Source: Cyanobacteria bacterium FACHB-DQ100 (GTDB taxonomy: Bacteria > Cyanobacteriota > Cyanobacteriia > Leptolyngbyales > Leptolyngbyaceae). Taken from it: DNA of 64,000 nucleotides. Shown here in pieces: positions 8,904 to 17,735 of the stretch. Location: NCBI GenBank assembly GCA_014695195.1, contig JACJNW010000011.1:245712-309711 (forward strand), read 5' to 3'. Each line of letters starts with the position of its first letter. Positions within the stretch are counted from its first letter, which is position 1. The translations under genes were made by a program, and so were the position numbers. The notes below the pieces were generated by a model, which was not told where the DNA came from, did not search any database, and saw nothing but the letters and a program-made list of their open reading frames with translations.

Positions 8904-11900
8904 TTAGATGAATGCTATCGGAATTGAGATTTTGAACTCGGTGCCTTTGTCGGGTTGCGAGTTAAAGGTCAATGAACCACCATGCTTTTCCACCACAATT
9001 TGATAACAAATTGAAAGACCTAATCCGGTTCCTTTGCCTTCTGGTTTGGTAGTAAAAAAGGCTTCAAACAAATGTTGCTGCACTTCTGGCGACATTCCTG
9101 CACCATTGTCTGAAATCCGAATGATAGCGTTGTTTTCTTCTATGTGAGTTGCGATCGTAATCGTATTCGGAGCTTTTTCAATCTCTGCATATTGTTTCCC
9201 TTGGCTGGAGTCTTCCAAAGCATCGATCGCGTTTGCCAGCAGATTCATAAAGACTTGGTTGAGTTGAGCCGCAAAGCAGCGTACTTCGGGAAGGGGTTCA
9301 TACTGTTTGATGATTTGGATCGCGGGACGATCGGAACTCGCTTTCAGACGATGCGACAGAATCATCAGCGTTGAATCTAATCCTTTGTGTAAATCCGCAG
9401 GCTGTTTCTCGGTGCTATCGCTGCGCGAATAGCTGCGGAGTGAGTGCATAATGTCCCGAATTCGCTCAATTCCCAGCTTCATTGAATCAATCATCTTGGG
9501 CAGATCTTCGGCGACAAATTCTAAATCCATCTGATCGATCAACTCCGCGATCTCAGCGTGAGAATTCGGGTAAATTTCCTGATATTTGCGAACTAGCCCG
9601 ATCAGCTCATCGACATACTGAGTGGCATATTTGAGATTGCCGGAGATAAAGCCAACTGGATTATTGACCTCATGAGCAACTCCCGCGACCAGTTGTCCCA
9701 AGCTAGAGATTTTTTCCGTTTGGATGAGTTGAGTTTGAGTCTGCTGAAGTTGGATCAGGGACTGTTCGAGTTGCGAGGCACGATCGCGCTCTCGTGCTTC
9801 AGCAATTTGCAGATTTTGGTATAAGGTGGCGTTAGAAATGGCAATGGCCATTTGAGTAGACAACAACGATAGGACTTTCCAGCGATCGCGCGTGAACGCA
9901 TGAGTTAACTGGCGATGCTCCAGGTAAAAGATGCCGATTAACTGATTTTGATACTGCACAGGAAAACACAAAATTGATTTGGGTCGGTGCTTGAGGATGT
10001 AGGCATCCGTTGCAAACGTTGCATCGTTTGTCGCATCGTGAATTAACTGCTTTTCTTGAGTGCGAGCAACATAGTGAATGAGCGGAACCGGAACGGCTTC
10101 CTCTAGCAAGATTGGCAGCGATCGGATCAGCGTAATTCCAGAGCGATCGCTGATGCCTTGCGCTACAACGCGCCAACGAGTCTGTTCTTGATCTGCGAAG
10201 CGATCTTCATCTCGCAGCAAAATTACTCCGATTTGCGCTCCTGCATTCTCCATCACCACTCGAATCAGCGTTTCGAGCAGTTTATCAAGCTGAATTGCTT
10301 GTGAAATCACCTCGGAAGCTTTTAGAATCGTCGCGAGATCAAGAAGTTGGGAGGTGTCGGTACTACTTGAAGAGAGATGGGAAGCCGAGAAGGTCTGCTC
10401 GGTTGGGGTAGCATCAGTGGTGTAGATGAATTTTGAGAGTTGCGGATAGTTGCGCTCTAACTGTACAAGCTTCTCGGTCGCTCCCCAAGCTCGATAAAGA
10501 TAGTAGGCTTCGAGCAAGAATGCTTGAGCAATCTTTTCTTTGCCATCTGCAATCCAAAACTTGGCAGCTTGCTCATTGATTAAAGCGATATTGGGTGTGA
10601 ATTCGCTGAGAGTAGCTTGGGCGAGCGCTTGATCGTAGAGAGTGATCGCGCTGCTGCGATCGCCGGAGAGCCGTGCGATTTCTGCTTCGATGAGTTGATA
10701 CTGATGCAGGAAGTTTTCAGGGCAATGCTCTGCCCAGACTTTCATCTGCTGCTGATTGTTCGATAGTTCTTGCCAGAGTTGTTTTTGCGTGCTGGAGTCG
10801 GCTTTGGGATATAGAGCAGATAAGATTAAGGAATGATAGAAATTAAAAGCAGCCAGTGAGATGCAGCCTGGAATGTATTGCAGCAAGGGTTTCGCGGCTT
10901 GAATACAGTCTAAAGCCTCACTTGGATGATCGAACAGGTAGAGAACTTGTGCTTTGAAGATTTGATAAAAGCAGATGGCTGAGAAACTGGAGTGCGATCG
11001 ACAGTCTTCTAAGAACTGGCTCTCCTTTAGAGCCGACAAGTTTCCCTGAAGCGTCTGAATGGTAAGCTGACAAGCAGATAACATCTCTTGAGCTAGCTGA
11101 TTTTGCGTCTGCTGTACAAACTTATGATAGTCAGGAAGCTTTAGGCTCAAGCTCTCTAAATCAATCCCTTGATAAAAACAATTGACCATCTGATGAGCAA
11201 TGTTATAGCCCGCAAATTGAAGTTCTCCGGATTCCAGTCCTGCTTGATAGCCTTTCATGAATATGACTGCATCTTCTTTCAAAGGGCGCACCCAATGGTT
11301 CACTGATCCACCAATCACAACACAGACTTTGCACTTCTCGGCTTGATCCTTGAAGCGCTCGGCGAGGTTTAAGCTGAGCTGCCCAAATTCATAGCCCGAT
11401 TGATATTCTCCCAGCATTGCTCCAAGAATTAAGCCATACTCTGAATACCCATAGGTCGATTCTGGAAGCTGCCCATACTTCAATGAGAGATTGACCAGCT
11501 TCATCACGACAATCATCCAGAGGACATGATTCGAGAAATACGTGGGCGCACCAAGCGCAACCAGTAGCTTTGCGGCAGTTTTTTGCTCTGGAACGCTCAT
11601 CTCTTTGCCGTTGAGAATCTCAGAAATCTTTCTACCACTCAGGAGTAGCTTTGCTTGGGTAAGCTCTACTTCTAGAACGGCTTCTAGATCAGTTTCTGGA
11701 AATGCGATGTCTAGGAGATCGAGTGCCTTCTGCCCAGCGACGATCGCAGCTTGATACTGGGTTTTCAGCGTGTAGACAACAATCAAAAGTTTGTACAGTT
11801 CTGCTTGCTCTAGTGCAGATTTGACATGGATCAGACTACGATCGATGAGATCTTGCGCTGCCTCAAAGTTGCCTAATAGATACTCAACTTCCGCCTGCTC

Positions 11901-14282
11901 CCTATGCAAGCTCAGCATTAACTCATACTGCTCCGACCAAGCATCACCTAAGATGGTTCTGGCGCTTGTGAAGTATTGTTGTGCTGCACTGTAAGCAGTT
12001 GCCTGCTTTGCTTTGTACCCAGCTTGTAAATTTAGGTTTGCAAGTTCAAGCCGTTCTTGCGGAGCCGTAATTAAAGCTTGTCCAATGTTGAAATGCTCTG
12101 TTAATTCAAAAATCAGATCATTGCGTCGCTCAACAGGCGATTTTTCGTACAGCAATCGCCCAATTTGCAGATGAACCGATTGTTTTTGCGGGTTGCTAAT
12201 CAGAGCGTAAGCCGCTTGCTGAATGCGATCGTGCAAGAACCGATAGTTTAAGTAGGTTAGATGAGTTGTTGCAGGGTCAATTTCAGACGCAGAGGTGGGA
12301 GCAATCATGCCAAAATCGACTGCATGACTCAGCAATTGAGTTAGCTCTACTTCAGAGCTTGGGTGAATCAGTGCAAGCGTTTTCAGGTCAAATTGATTAC
12401 CGATGCAGGCTGCAAGCTGAAGAACTTGCTGAGTGTCATTCGGTAACTTTTTGAGCTTACGGATTAATAATTCAACAATGTTATCGGTAAAGTCGATCGC
12501 CTGAATTTGCTCGATCTCCCAGTGCCAACTTCTACGATCGACATCAAATGAAAGCAGCTTTTCTTGATGCAGTGTTTTGAGTAATTCATTGATAAAAAAT
12601 GGATTGCCCTCGGTCTTCTGCATCACTAACTCAGTGAGCGATTGCACCGCATCGATCGAACACTGCATGGTATCAGAGATCAACTCAGCAACCTGCTCTG
12701 TGTTTAGGGGAGTGAGCACGATCGACTGGAGGTTCACGTTTGCCGATTGCAGTTCTGTACACAACATCATCAGCGGATGAGCAGCATCTACCTCATTGTC
12801 TCGGTATGCTCCGATTAAAAAGAAATGCTGCGTTTGCTCATTGGTGAGCATTAGCTTGATCAGTCGCAGAGTTGCGGAGTCTGCCCACTGAAGATCGTCA
12901 AGGAAAATCACAAACGGATGGGCAGGCTGGCAAAAGACCCGAATAAAGTTTTGAAATAGACGATCGAAGCGATTTTGGGCTTCAGTCGGTGGGAGAACGG
13001 CAACTGCAGGCTGAGCATCAATTATCCATTCAAGTTCTGGAATCACGTCGATGATCACTTGCGCCTGTGTTCCTAATGCAGCAAGTAGCTGTTCGCGCCA
13101 GCGCTGTAATTCTGTTTCAGGTTCGCTGAGCAGTTGCCGCATCAGCGATTGGAATGCGACCACGATTGCAGAATACGGAATGTTGCGCTGCAACTGATCG
13201 AACTTACCGGAGATAAAATAGCCGCGCCGCTGCACGATCGGCTTGTACACTTCCTGTACTAGCGAAGATTTACCAATGCCGGAATATCCCGTGACCAGCA
13301 AGAACTCACCGCTTGCCCTCTGTGGCACTGCAACGCGATCGAAGGCTTCAAGCAGCGTTTTAACTTCTCGGTTGCGTCCATAAAGCTTTGCAGGAATCTG
13401 AAATCGATCGCATAAATCCTGCTGCGCCAACACAAATGCTTCGATTTTCCCGTCTTGTTCGTACTGTTGCTGACAGCGTTCTAAATCATGTTTCAGACCA
13501 ATCGCGCTTTGATATCGATCTTCTGCGGTTTTTGCCATTAGCTTCAGCACGATCGCAGACAGCATTTCTGGCACGTCAAAATTTAGCTCAGTGGGTGAGA
13601 TTGGCTGTCTTGCTAAGTGACAATAGACCAGTTCTAACGGATCATGCGACTCAAAAGGTAGACGCTGTGTTAGAAGTTGATAGAACGTGACTCCAAGCGA
13701 ATAGAAATCAGTGCGATAGTCGATTTCTCGATTCATTCGCCCGGTTTGCTCTGGAGATAGATAAGCTAGTGTTCCTTCTAGGCGAGCTGGATTGATTAGA
13801 GACTGGGTTTCTGCTTGCAGAACTGTTGCAATGCTAAAGTCAGTAATTTTAACTTGTTTGGTTTCTGAATTGATTAATAGATTTGCCGGTTTAATATCTT
13901 TATGAATGATGTTGTGTTGATGCAGTTGAGCGAGAATTTGTGCGACTTGGATCGCGATCGCCAAAAACTCGCTTAAGCTCGGTGCATGGTGTTCGTAATA
14001 TTGCTTGAGTGAAACTGCACCAAAATCCTCTAGCACCAGTGCTAAAGCAGTTCCATAATTCTCGATACAGTAAGAGCGAACGACTCCGGGCAAATTGAGC
14101 CGCTCCGATAGGGTAAACTGCTTGCGAAAGATTGCCAGTTCTCTGGATGTCGGATACTGACCTTTGAGAAACTTAATAGCAACAGGATGCTGATCGCGCG
14201 ATCGATATCCTCGATATACGACAGTTTTTGTACTTTCGTAGATCTTTTCGTTCAGTTGGTATCCAGGAAGTACAGGTAACAT
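8904..14282 (-). CDS. Trifunctional Ser/Thr kinase - AAA ATPase - GAF - sensor histidine kinase
   Basis: Giant 1792-aa signalling protein of a type frequent in filamentous cyanobacteria. Residues 1-270 are a Hanks-type kinase (Lys37 in VAIK; catalytic HKDIKPANLL with Asp129; DFS in place of DFG at 148-150). Residues about 300-560 are an AAA/ORC-like ATPase (Walker A GYSGIGKS at 332-339, Walker B FLDDLQWAD). A long helical TPR-like middle (about 700-1270) and a GAF domain (about 1310-1470) follow. A C-terminal histidine kinase carries His1537 in VAHEVNNP and ATPase boxes NLLANAID, DNGAGM and GTGLGL. No receiver is fused or adjacent, so the partner regulator is elsewhere. The DFS variant is tolerated in some active kinases but deserves note. 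Confidence 0.9.
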   Translation of the reverse strand: MLPVLPGYQLNEKIYESTKTVVYRGYRSRDQHPVAIKFLKGQYPTSRELAIFRKQFTLSERLNLPGVVRSYCIENYGTALALVLEDFGAVSLKQYYEHHAPSLSEFLAIAIQVAQILAQLHQHNIIHKDIKPANLLINSETKQVKITDFSIATVLQAETQSLINPARLEGTLAYLSPEQTGRMNREIDYRTDFYSLGVTFYQLLTQRLPFESHDPLELVYCHLARQPISPTELNFDVPEMLSAIVLKLMAKTAEDRYQSAIGLKHDLERCQQQYEQDGKIEAFVLAQQDLCDRFQIPAKLYGRNREVKTLLEAFDRVAVPQRASGEFLLVTGYSGIGKSSLVQEVYKPIVQRRGYFISGKFDQLQRNIPYSAIVVAFQSLMRQLLSEPETELQRWREQLLAALGTQAQVIIDVIPELEWIIDAQPAVAVLPPTEAQNRFDRLFQNFIRVFCQPAHPFVIFLDDLQWADSATLRLIKLMLTNEQTQHFFLIGAYRDNEVDAAHPLMMLCTELQSANVNLQSIVLTPLNTEQVAELISDTMQCSIDAVQSLTELVMQKTEGNPFFINELLKTLHQEKLLSFDVDRRSWHWEIEQIQAIDFTDNIVELLIRKLKKLPNDTQQVLQLAACIGNQFDLKTLALIHPSSEVELTQLLSHAVDFGMIAPTSASEIDPATTHLTYLNYRFLHDRIQQAAYALISNPQKQSVHLQIGRLLYEKSPVERRNDLIFELTEHFNIGQALITAPQERLELANLNLQAGYKAKQATAYSAAQQYFTSARTILGDAWSEQYELMLSLHREQAEVEYLLGNFEAAQDLIDRSLIHVKSALEQAELYKLLIVVYTLKTQYQAAIVAGQKALDLLDIAFPETDLEAVLEVELTQAKLLLSGRKISEILNGKEMSVPEQKTAAKLLVALGAPTYFSNHVLWMIVVMKLVNLSLKYGQLPESTYGYSEYGLILGAMLGEYQSGYEFGQLSLNLAERFKDQAEKCKVCVVIGGSVNHWVRPLKEDAVIFMKGYQAGLESGELQFAGYNIAHQMVNCFYQGIDLESLSLKLPDYHKFVQQTQNQLAQEMLSACQLTIQTLQGNLSALKESQFLEDCRSHSSFSAICFYQIFKAQVLYLFDHPSEALDCIQAAKPLLQYIPGCISLAAFNFYHSLILSALYPKADSSTQKQLWQELSNNQQQMKVWAEHCPENFLHQYQLIEAEIARLSGDRSSAITLYDQALAQATLSEFTPNIALINEQAAKFWIADGKEKIAQAFLLEAYYLYRAWGATEKLVQLERNYPQLSKFIYTTDATPTEQTFSASHLSSSSTDTSQLLDLATILKASEVISQAIQLDKLLETLIRVVMENAGAQIGVILLRDEDRFADQEQTRWRVVAQGISDRSGITLIRSLPILLEEAVPVPLIHYVARTQEKQLIHDATNDATFATDAYILKHRPKSILCFPVQYQNQLIGIFYLEHRQLTHAFTRDRWKVLSLLSTQMAIAISNATLYQNLQIAEARERDRASQLEQSLIQLQQTQTQLIQTEKISSLGQLVAGVAHEVNNPVGFISGNLKYATQYVDELIGLVRKYQEIYPNSHAEIAELIDQMDLEFVAEDLPKMIDSMKLGIERIRDIMHSLRSYSRSDSTEKQPADLHKGLDSTLMILSHRLKASSDRPAIQIIKQYEPLPEVRCFAAQLNQVFMNLLANAIDALEDSSQGKQYAEIEKAPNTITIATHIEENNAIIRISDNGAGMSPEVQQHLFEAFFTTKPEGKGTGLGLSICYQIVVEKHGGSLTFNSQPDKGTEFKISIPIAFI

Positions 14283-14389
14283 TTCGCACTTGCTTCAGTC
14301 TCAATGGGTTTAGACTGCCCACGAATTCAACCAAAGCAACGACTCCTTAACTCCTTCAATTTCTTCAATTGAAGAATGAGCGAAGTGCT

Positions 14390-15253
14390 CTACCAATTAC
14401 GCCATCCGCCTCTACTTGCTTCTTTGGTTCGCTCAGCAATCAAGGACTGGTATTCTTGCGAGCTTGCCCAGCGATCGATTTCTCGCGCTCTTAAAACCGG
14501 AACGGGGTGCGACAACTGTACAGTTTGCAGTTGTTTGAGCATTTCTCCCATCTCGGTTTTGCTGATATCGTCGTAGGCACGAGCTTGAGCGATGAACGCA
14601 TCTAGGTTTAATTGCTTCACCAAACTGGGTGATCCGCCTGTGAGCTTCATCATCACTGACATTGTGATTCTTGGATCTTGAGTGGCGAGCAGGGCGGCAC
14701 GATCGCAGGTAAATTCGGCACAGCGTACCCAATTCATGATTTGAGCCTGCAAGCCTTGGGTAATCACACCGCCGATCGGGAAAGGTAGCTGACCGGCTGC
14801 GAGGACTAGTACATTGGCAAGTGTCAGATAGACACTGTGATCACACTTAAGATGTCCGAGTTCGTGAGCAATCACGGCTTGAATTTCTTCGGGCGTGAGC
14901 AATTCGATTAGCGAAGTGTGCATCACGATAAACGGCTGCCTGCCCCGCATGGCGAAGGTGTAGGCGTTGGGAACAGGATGCTGACGCACGTAAAGCTGAG
15001 GTGCTTCGAGATCGAGAATGCGGCTGGCTTCGATCAAGAGCTTGTGCAGATCCGGCAACTGCTGTTCGCTCACGAGAATGCTGGAGGCGATATTTTCTAG
15101 GTAAAAGAATTGCTCTGCTACCGGGCCTAATAATGTGCGGATTGCAAGATCCAGTCCTGGCAACTGCTTCAGGGCGTTCGTTGCTTCGAGATCGAGGGGA
15201 TGGCGGAACTGGTCGGCTTTTAGCCCGATGAGCGTTGACTTGGGAAAGGACAT
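14390..15253 (-). CDS. M48 family zinc metalloprotease (HtpX-like)
   Basis: 287-aa membrane-associated peptidase. Zinc motif HELGH at residues 130-134 (VIAHELGHLKCDHS), followed by a hydrophobic hairpin (VYLTLANVLVLAAGQLPFPIGG) typical of M48 enzymes that act in membrane quality control. The frame is open upstream to 15355, but the ATG at 15253 begins MSFPKSTLIGLKADQF, the start I expect for cyanobacterial orthologues. It also follows a GGTGG ribosome site and avoids overlap with the next gene. The last codons (GGWRNW and stop) happen to resemble a tRNA 5' half; see rejected items. Confidence 0.85.
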   Translation of the reverse strand: MSFPKSTLIGLKADQFRHPLDLEATNALKQLPGLDLAIRTLLGPVAEQFFYLENIASSILVSEQQLPDLHKLLIEASRILDLEAPQLYVRQHPVPNAYTFAMRGRQPFIVMHTSLIELLTPEEIQAVIAHELGHLKCDHSVYLTLANVLVLAAGQLPFPIGGVITQGLQAQIMNWVRCAEFTCDRAALLATQDPRITMSVMMKLTGGSPSLVKQLNLDAFIAQARAYDDISKTEMGEMLKQLQTVQLSHPVPVLRAREIDRWASSQEYQSLIAERTKEASRGGWRNW

Positions 15254-15339
15254 AAGCCACCGTGAGAATACAGACTGTTGCTGATTCAGTATAGCGATTC
15301 CGCCGTCATCCCTGTCAAAACAGTAGGGGGGGCGTTCCT

Positions 15340-16257
15340 CTATGATTGCAAACAAGCCCCGATCGTTGCCACAACCGATCGTCCTAATGTGGGATAGTCA
15401 TATCCGCCCTCTAAGCCAAACACAATTCGTCGGGTAACTCCCAAGCAATATTGCGTAAACAATTGGTAGTCCTCTGGTTTCAGCGAAATTCCTGACAATG
15501 GATCAGCATGATTTGCATCATACCCCGCACTGATAATCAGTAGATCTGGCTGAAACTCACTGAGAAATGGAATCACTTTTTGCTCAAACAGCGGTTGATA
15601 GTCTTCGATCGTGCTTCCGGGTGCGATCGGCAAATTCAGGGCATTCTGATGTAAGCCTGTTTCTGAAGAATGACCTGTACCCGGATATTGCGGTGACTCA
15701 TGCAGCGAACAAAACCGGATTTTGGGATTGGTTTCAACGATCGCTTGTGTGCCATTCCCGTGATGCACATCCCAATCGAGAATACAGACGCGCTCTAGTC
15801 CCTGTGCCAAAGCAGCATAAGCGGCGATCGCAGCATTGCTAAATAAACAAAATCCCATTCCTTCATCCGCAACGGCGTGATGTCCGGGTGGACGCGCTAT
15901 TACAAAACAGGGTTCACCAGATGCGATCGCAGTTTCTACTCCATCAATCCAAGCATTGACCGCCAGCATCGCTACTTCAAAACTGCGCGGACAGATGATC
16001 GTATCGCCATCAATATAGCCGCCACCCCGATTCGCCAAGAGTCGAACTTGCTCAAGATAGCGGCGATCGTGAATCAACTGCATTAGGGGCAGGGGCGATC
16101 GAGCTTCAACGGGAGTGGGCGATTTCCATTCGAGTTGATTTGCCCAAGGTGCAGATTTAAGCGCAGCCCGAATCGCAGTCAACCGTCCAGCATTTTCAGG
16201 ATGAAAATCGCCCGTATCATGCAGCAGAAACTCATCGGAATAGATCACCGGGAACAT
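15340..16257 (-). CDS. Histone deacetylase family protein (acetoin utilisation / polyamine deacetylase type)
   Basis: 305-aa arginase/deacetylase-fold zinc hydrolase. Visible active-site features are the RPPGHHA histidine pair, the zinc-binding DWDVHHGNGT segment, SAGYDANHADPL and the GLEGGYD loop with the transition-state tyrosine. In bacteria these enzymes deacetylate small acetylated amines or, rarely, proteins; the substrate cannot be told from sequence. Transcribed in the same direction as the M48 protease, about 86 bp from its preferred start, so co-transcription is possible. Confidence 0.9.
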   Translation of the reverse strand: MFPVIYSDEFLLHDTGDFHPENAGRLTAIRAALKSAPWANQLEWKSPTPVEARSPLPLMQLIHDRRYLEQVRLLANRGGGYIDGDTIICPRSFEVAMLAVNAWIDGVETAIASGEPCFVIARPPGHHAVADEGMGFCLFSNAAIAAYAALAQGLERVCILDWDVHHGNGTQAIVETNPKIRFCSLHESPQYPGTGHSSETGLHQNALNLPIAPGSTIEDYQPLFEQKVIPFLSEFQPDLLIISAGYDANHADPLSGISLKPEDYQLFTQYCLGVTRRIVFGLEGGYDYPTLGRSVVATIGACLQS

Positions 16258-16407
16258 AGGCGCGATCGGAAATGGAGAGCAAGATTTTAATATAGCAATC
16301 TTAGAAGAGCGATCGGCTTAGCCTCTATAGCGATCCGGTTTGAGCTGTGAACGCTAAAAGGAGTAGGAGACACCCCGCTCCCCACTCCCTACGCTCCACC
16401 CCACATG

Positions 16408-16438
16408 AAAAAACCTCCAGCGGTCGAGAGCTGGAGGT
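16408..16438 (-). terminator. Rho-independent terminator of the BON-domain gene
   Basis: On the minus strand a perfect 9-bp stem (ACCTCCAGC / GCTGGAGGT, 8-nt loop) is followed by six T. It lies about 20 bp after the stop of the minus-strand gene at 16460. Confidence 0.88.
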
Positions 16439-16459
16439 CTTCTTGATTCAACGCATCAA

Positions 16460-16837
16460 TTAACCCACTTGAACCTGGTTTGTATCCACTGCCGTTGCAC
16501 CATTGACGTTATTTGCAACGCTCACCATTTTGTTCAACACATCCTGGCTTGGAACACTGCCTTTTAACACCACAGTCGTTCCCAACTGCGCCACCCAAAG
16601 CGTATTGATATCATCTAGCTGACTATCTTGATCAAACGCCAAAGCGACCCGCTTCGCCAAACCGCTTTGATCATACTCGCCATTCAAACCAACTCGCTCT
16701 GGTGGAATCGTGTCTCCGGGAGAGACTTGAGCCTCTGGAGGCGCAGAAGCTGCTGCGTCTGGCGCAGGCTGACCGCTGACCGCTTGCTCCGGATTCTGAG
16801 GCTTCTCCATGCCAAAAAGTCTTTGTAACCAACCCAT
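16460..16837 (-). CDS. BON-domain-like small protein
   Basis: About 125 aa from the ATG at 16837 (MGWLQRLFG); the frame also runs to 16897. An N-terminal amphipathic segment and a Pro/Ala-rich linker (about 15-50) lead to a C-terminal BON-like domain (about 55-125: LAKRVALAFDQDSQLDDINTL then TTVVLKGSVPSQDVLNKM). BON domains bind phospholipids or other hydrophobic ligands at the envelope. No classic signal peptide is evident, so peripheral membrane attachment by the N-terminus is only a guess. It is monocistronic, with its own terminator. Confidence 0.7.
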   Translation of the reverse strand: MGWLQRLFGMEKPQNPEQAVSGQPAPDAAASAPPEAQVSPGDTIPPERVGLNGEYDQSGLAKRVALAFDQDSQLDDINTLWVAQLGTTVVLKGSVPSQDVLNKMVSVANNVNGATAVDTNQVQVG

Positions 16838-17075
16838 AACAATTCTGACTCCAAATATCACGATACACAGTGGAATTGAACGATCGAGCCACTGCAATAT
16901 TCATCGCTCCAGAGAAGGATTGCAGCGGAATACAGAACGCAATTCAACTAATTTCTGCTGTATCGACAAAAATTTTCTAACTCAGATTTTTTCGGAAATT
17001 CTTCGACTTCTGGCTGGACAAGACCGAACCAATGTCGCACGATAGAAGGAACTAAATGTTACTAGGAATACAGCA

Positions 17076-17594
17076 ATGAAGCATACGCTCTCGGTTTTGG
17101 TAGAAGATGAAGCCGGAGTTCTGACTCGGATCGCAGGATTGTTCGCCCGACGCGGATTTAATATTGAAAGTCTGGCTGTGGGTCCGGCTGAGCAAATCGG
17201 CGTTTCGCGGATCACGATGGTGGTGCCGGGAGACGATCGCGTGATCGAACAGTTGACCAAGCAGCTTTATAAGCTGATCAATGTGATTAAAGTTCAAGAC
17301 ATCACAGAAGTTCCCTGTGTTGAACGCGAACTCATGCTGCTGAAGGTGAATGCAGGCAGTTCGACGCGATCGGAAATCGTCGAACTGGCGCAAATTTTCC
17401 GGGCGCGAGTGGTGGATGTGGCAGAAGATTCACTCACGTTAGAGGTCGTTGGCGATCCCGGAAAAATAGTGGCGATCGTGCAGGTATTACAAAAATTTGG
17501 GCTGCGCGAGATTGCCCGCACTGGCAAAATCGCGCTCAGCCGCGAATCTGGCGTGAATACAGAATTTCTCAAATCGCTCGAAGCGAAAGTGTAA
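17076..17594 (+). CDS. ilvN: Acetolactate synthase small (regulatory) subunit
   Basis: 172 aa, the full family length (also called ilvH). The regulatory subunit binds the large catalytic subunit in branched-chain amino acid synthesis and confers valine feedback inhibition. The N-terminal ACT domain is clear ([33 protein letters not shown]), and the C-terminal ALS_ss_C domain follows ([33 protein letters not shown]). The large subunit gene is not in the window, which is usual in cyanobacteria. Confidence 0.95.
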   Translation: MKHTLSVLVEDEAGVLTRIAGLFARRGFNIESLAVGPAEQIGVSRITMVVPGDDRVIEQLTKQLYKLINVIKVQDITEVPCVERELMLLKVNAGSSTRSEIVELAQIFRARVVDVAEDSLTLEVVGDPGKIVAIVQVLQKFGLREIARTGKIALSRESGVNTEFLKSLEAKV

Positions 17595-17604
17595 ATCCGA
17601 AAGG

Positions 17605-17646
17605 GCAATCAACAAAAGCAATCAACAAAAAAGAGCAATCAACAAA
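17605..17646 (+). repeat. Triple direct repeat GCAATCAACAAA
   Basis: Three copies of GCAATCAACAAA at 17605-17616, 17618-17629 and 17635-17646, just after the ilvN stop. The last copy runs into the left arm of the terminator below. It is probably replication-slippage expansion in the 3' untranslated region. Confidence 0.75.
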
Positions 17647-17678
17647 GCAGGGCTGGAGAGATCTAGCCCTGCTTTGTT
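17641..17678. terminator. Bidirectional terminator between ilvN and the 1459-aa gene
   Basis: Perfect 14-bp inverted repeat, arms AACAAAGCAGGGCT and AGCCCTGCTTTGTT, with a 10-nt loop. A/T-rich outer ends give T-rich tails on both strands. It sits between two convergent stop codons. Confidence 0.85.
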
Positions 17679-17735
17679 GTCTGGGATCAAGCGAGGTCAA
17701 GCCTGCGACAGACCTGCCGCAGACTTACATCACTA

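Noticed and set aside
14340..14413. tRNA-like sequence on the minus strand (GGCGTAATTGGTAGAGCAC)
   Set aside because: It is the end of the M48 gene (codons for GGWRNW and stop). No matching acceptor 3' strand or T-loop (GGTTCRA) follows at the right spacing.
17605..17646. CRISPR-like direct repeats
   Set aside because: Units are 12 bp, with spacers of only 1 to 5 bp, and there are no cas genes.
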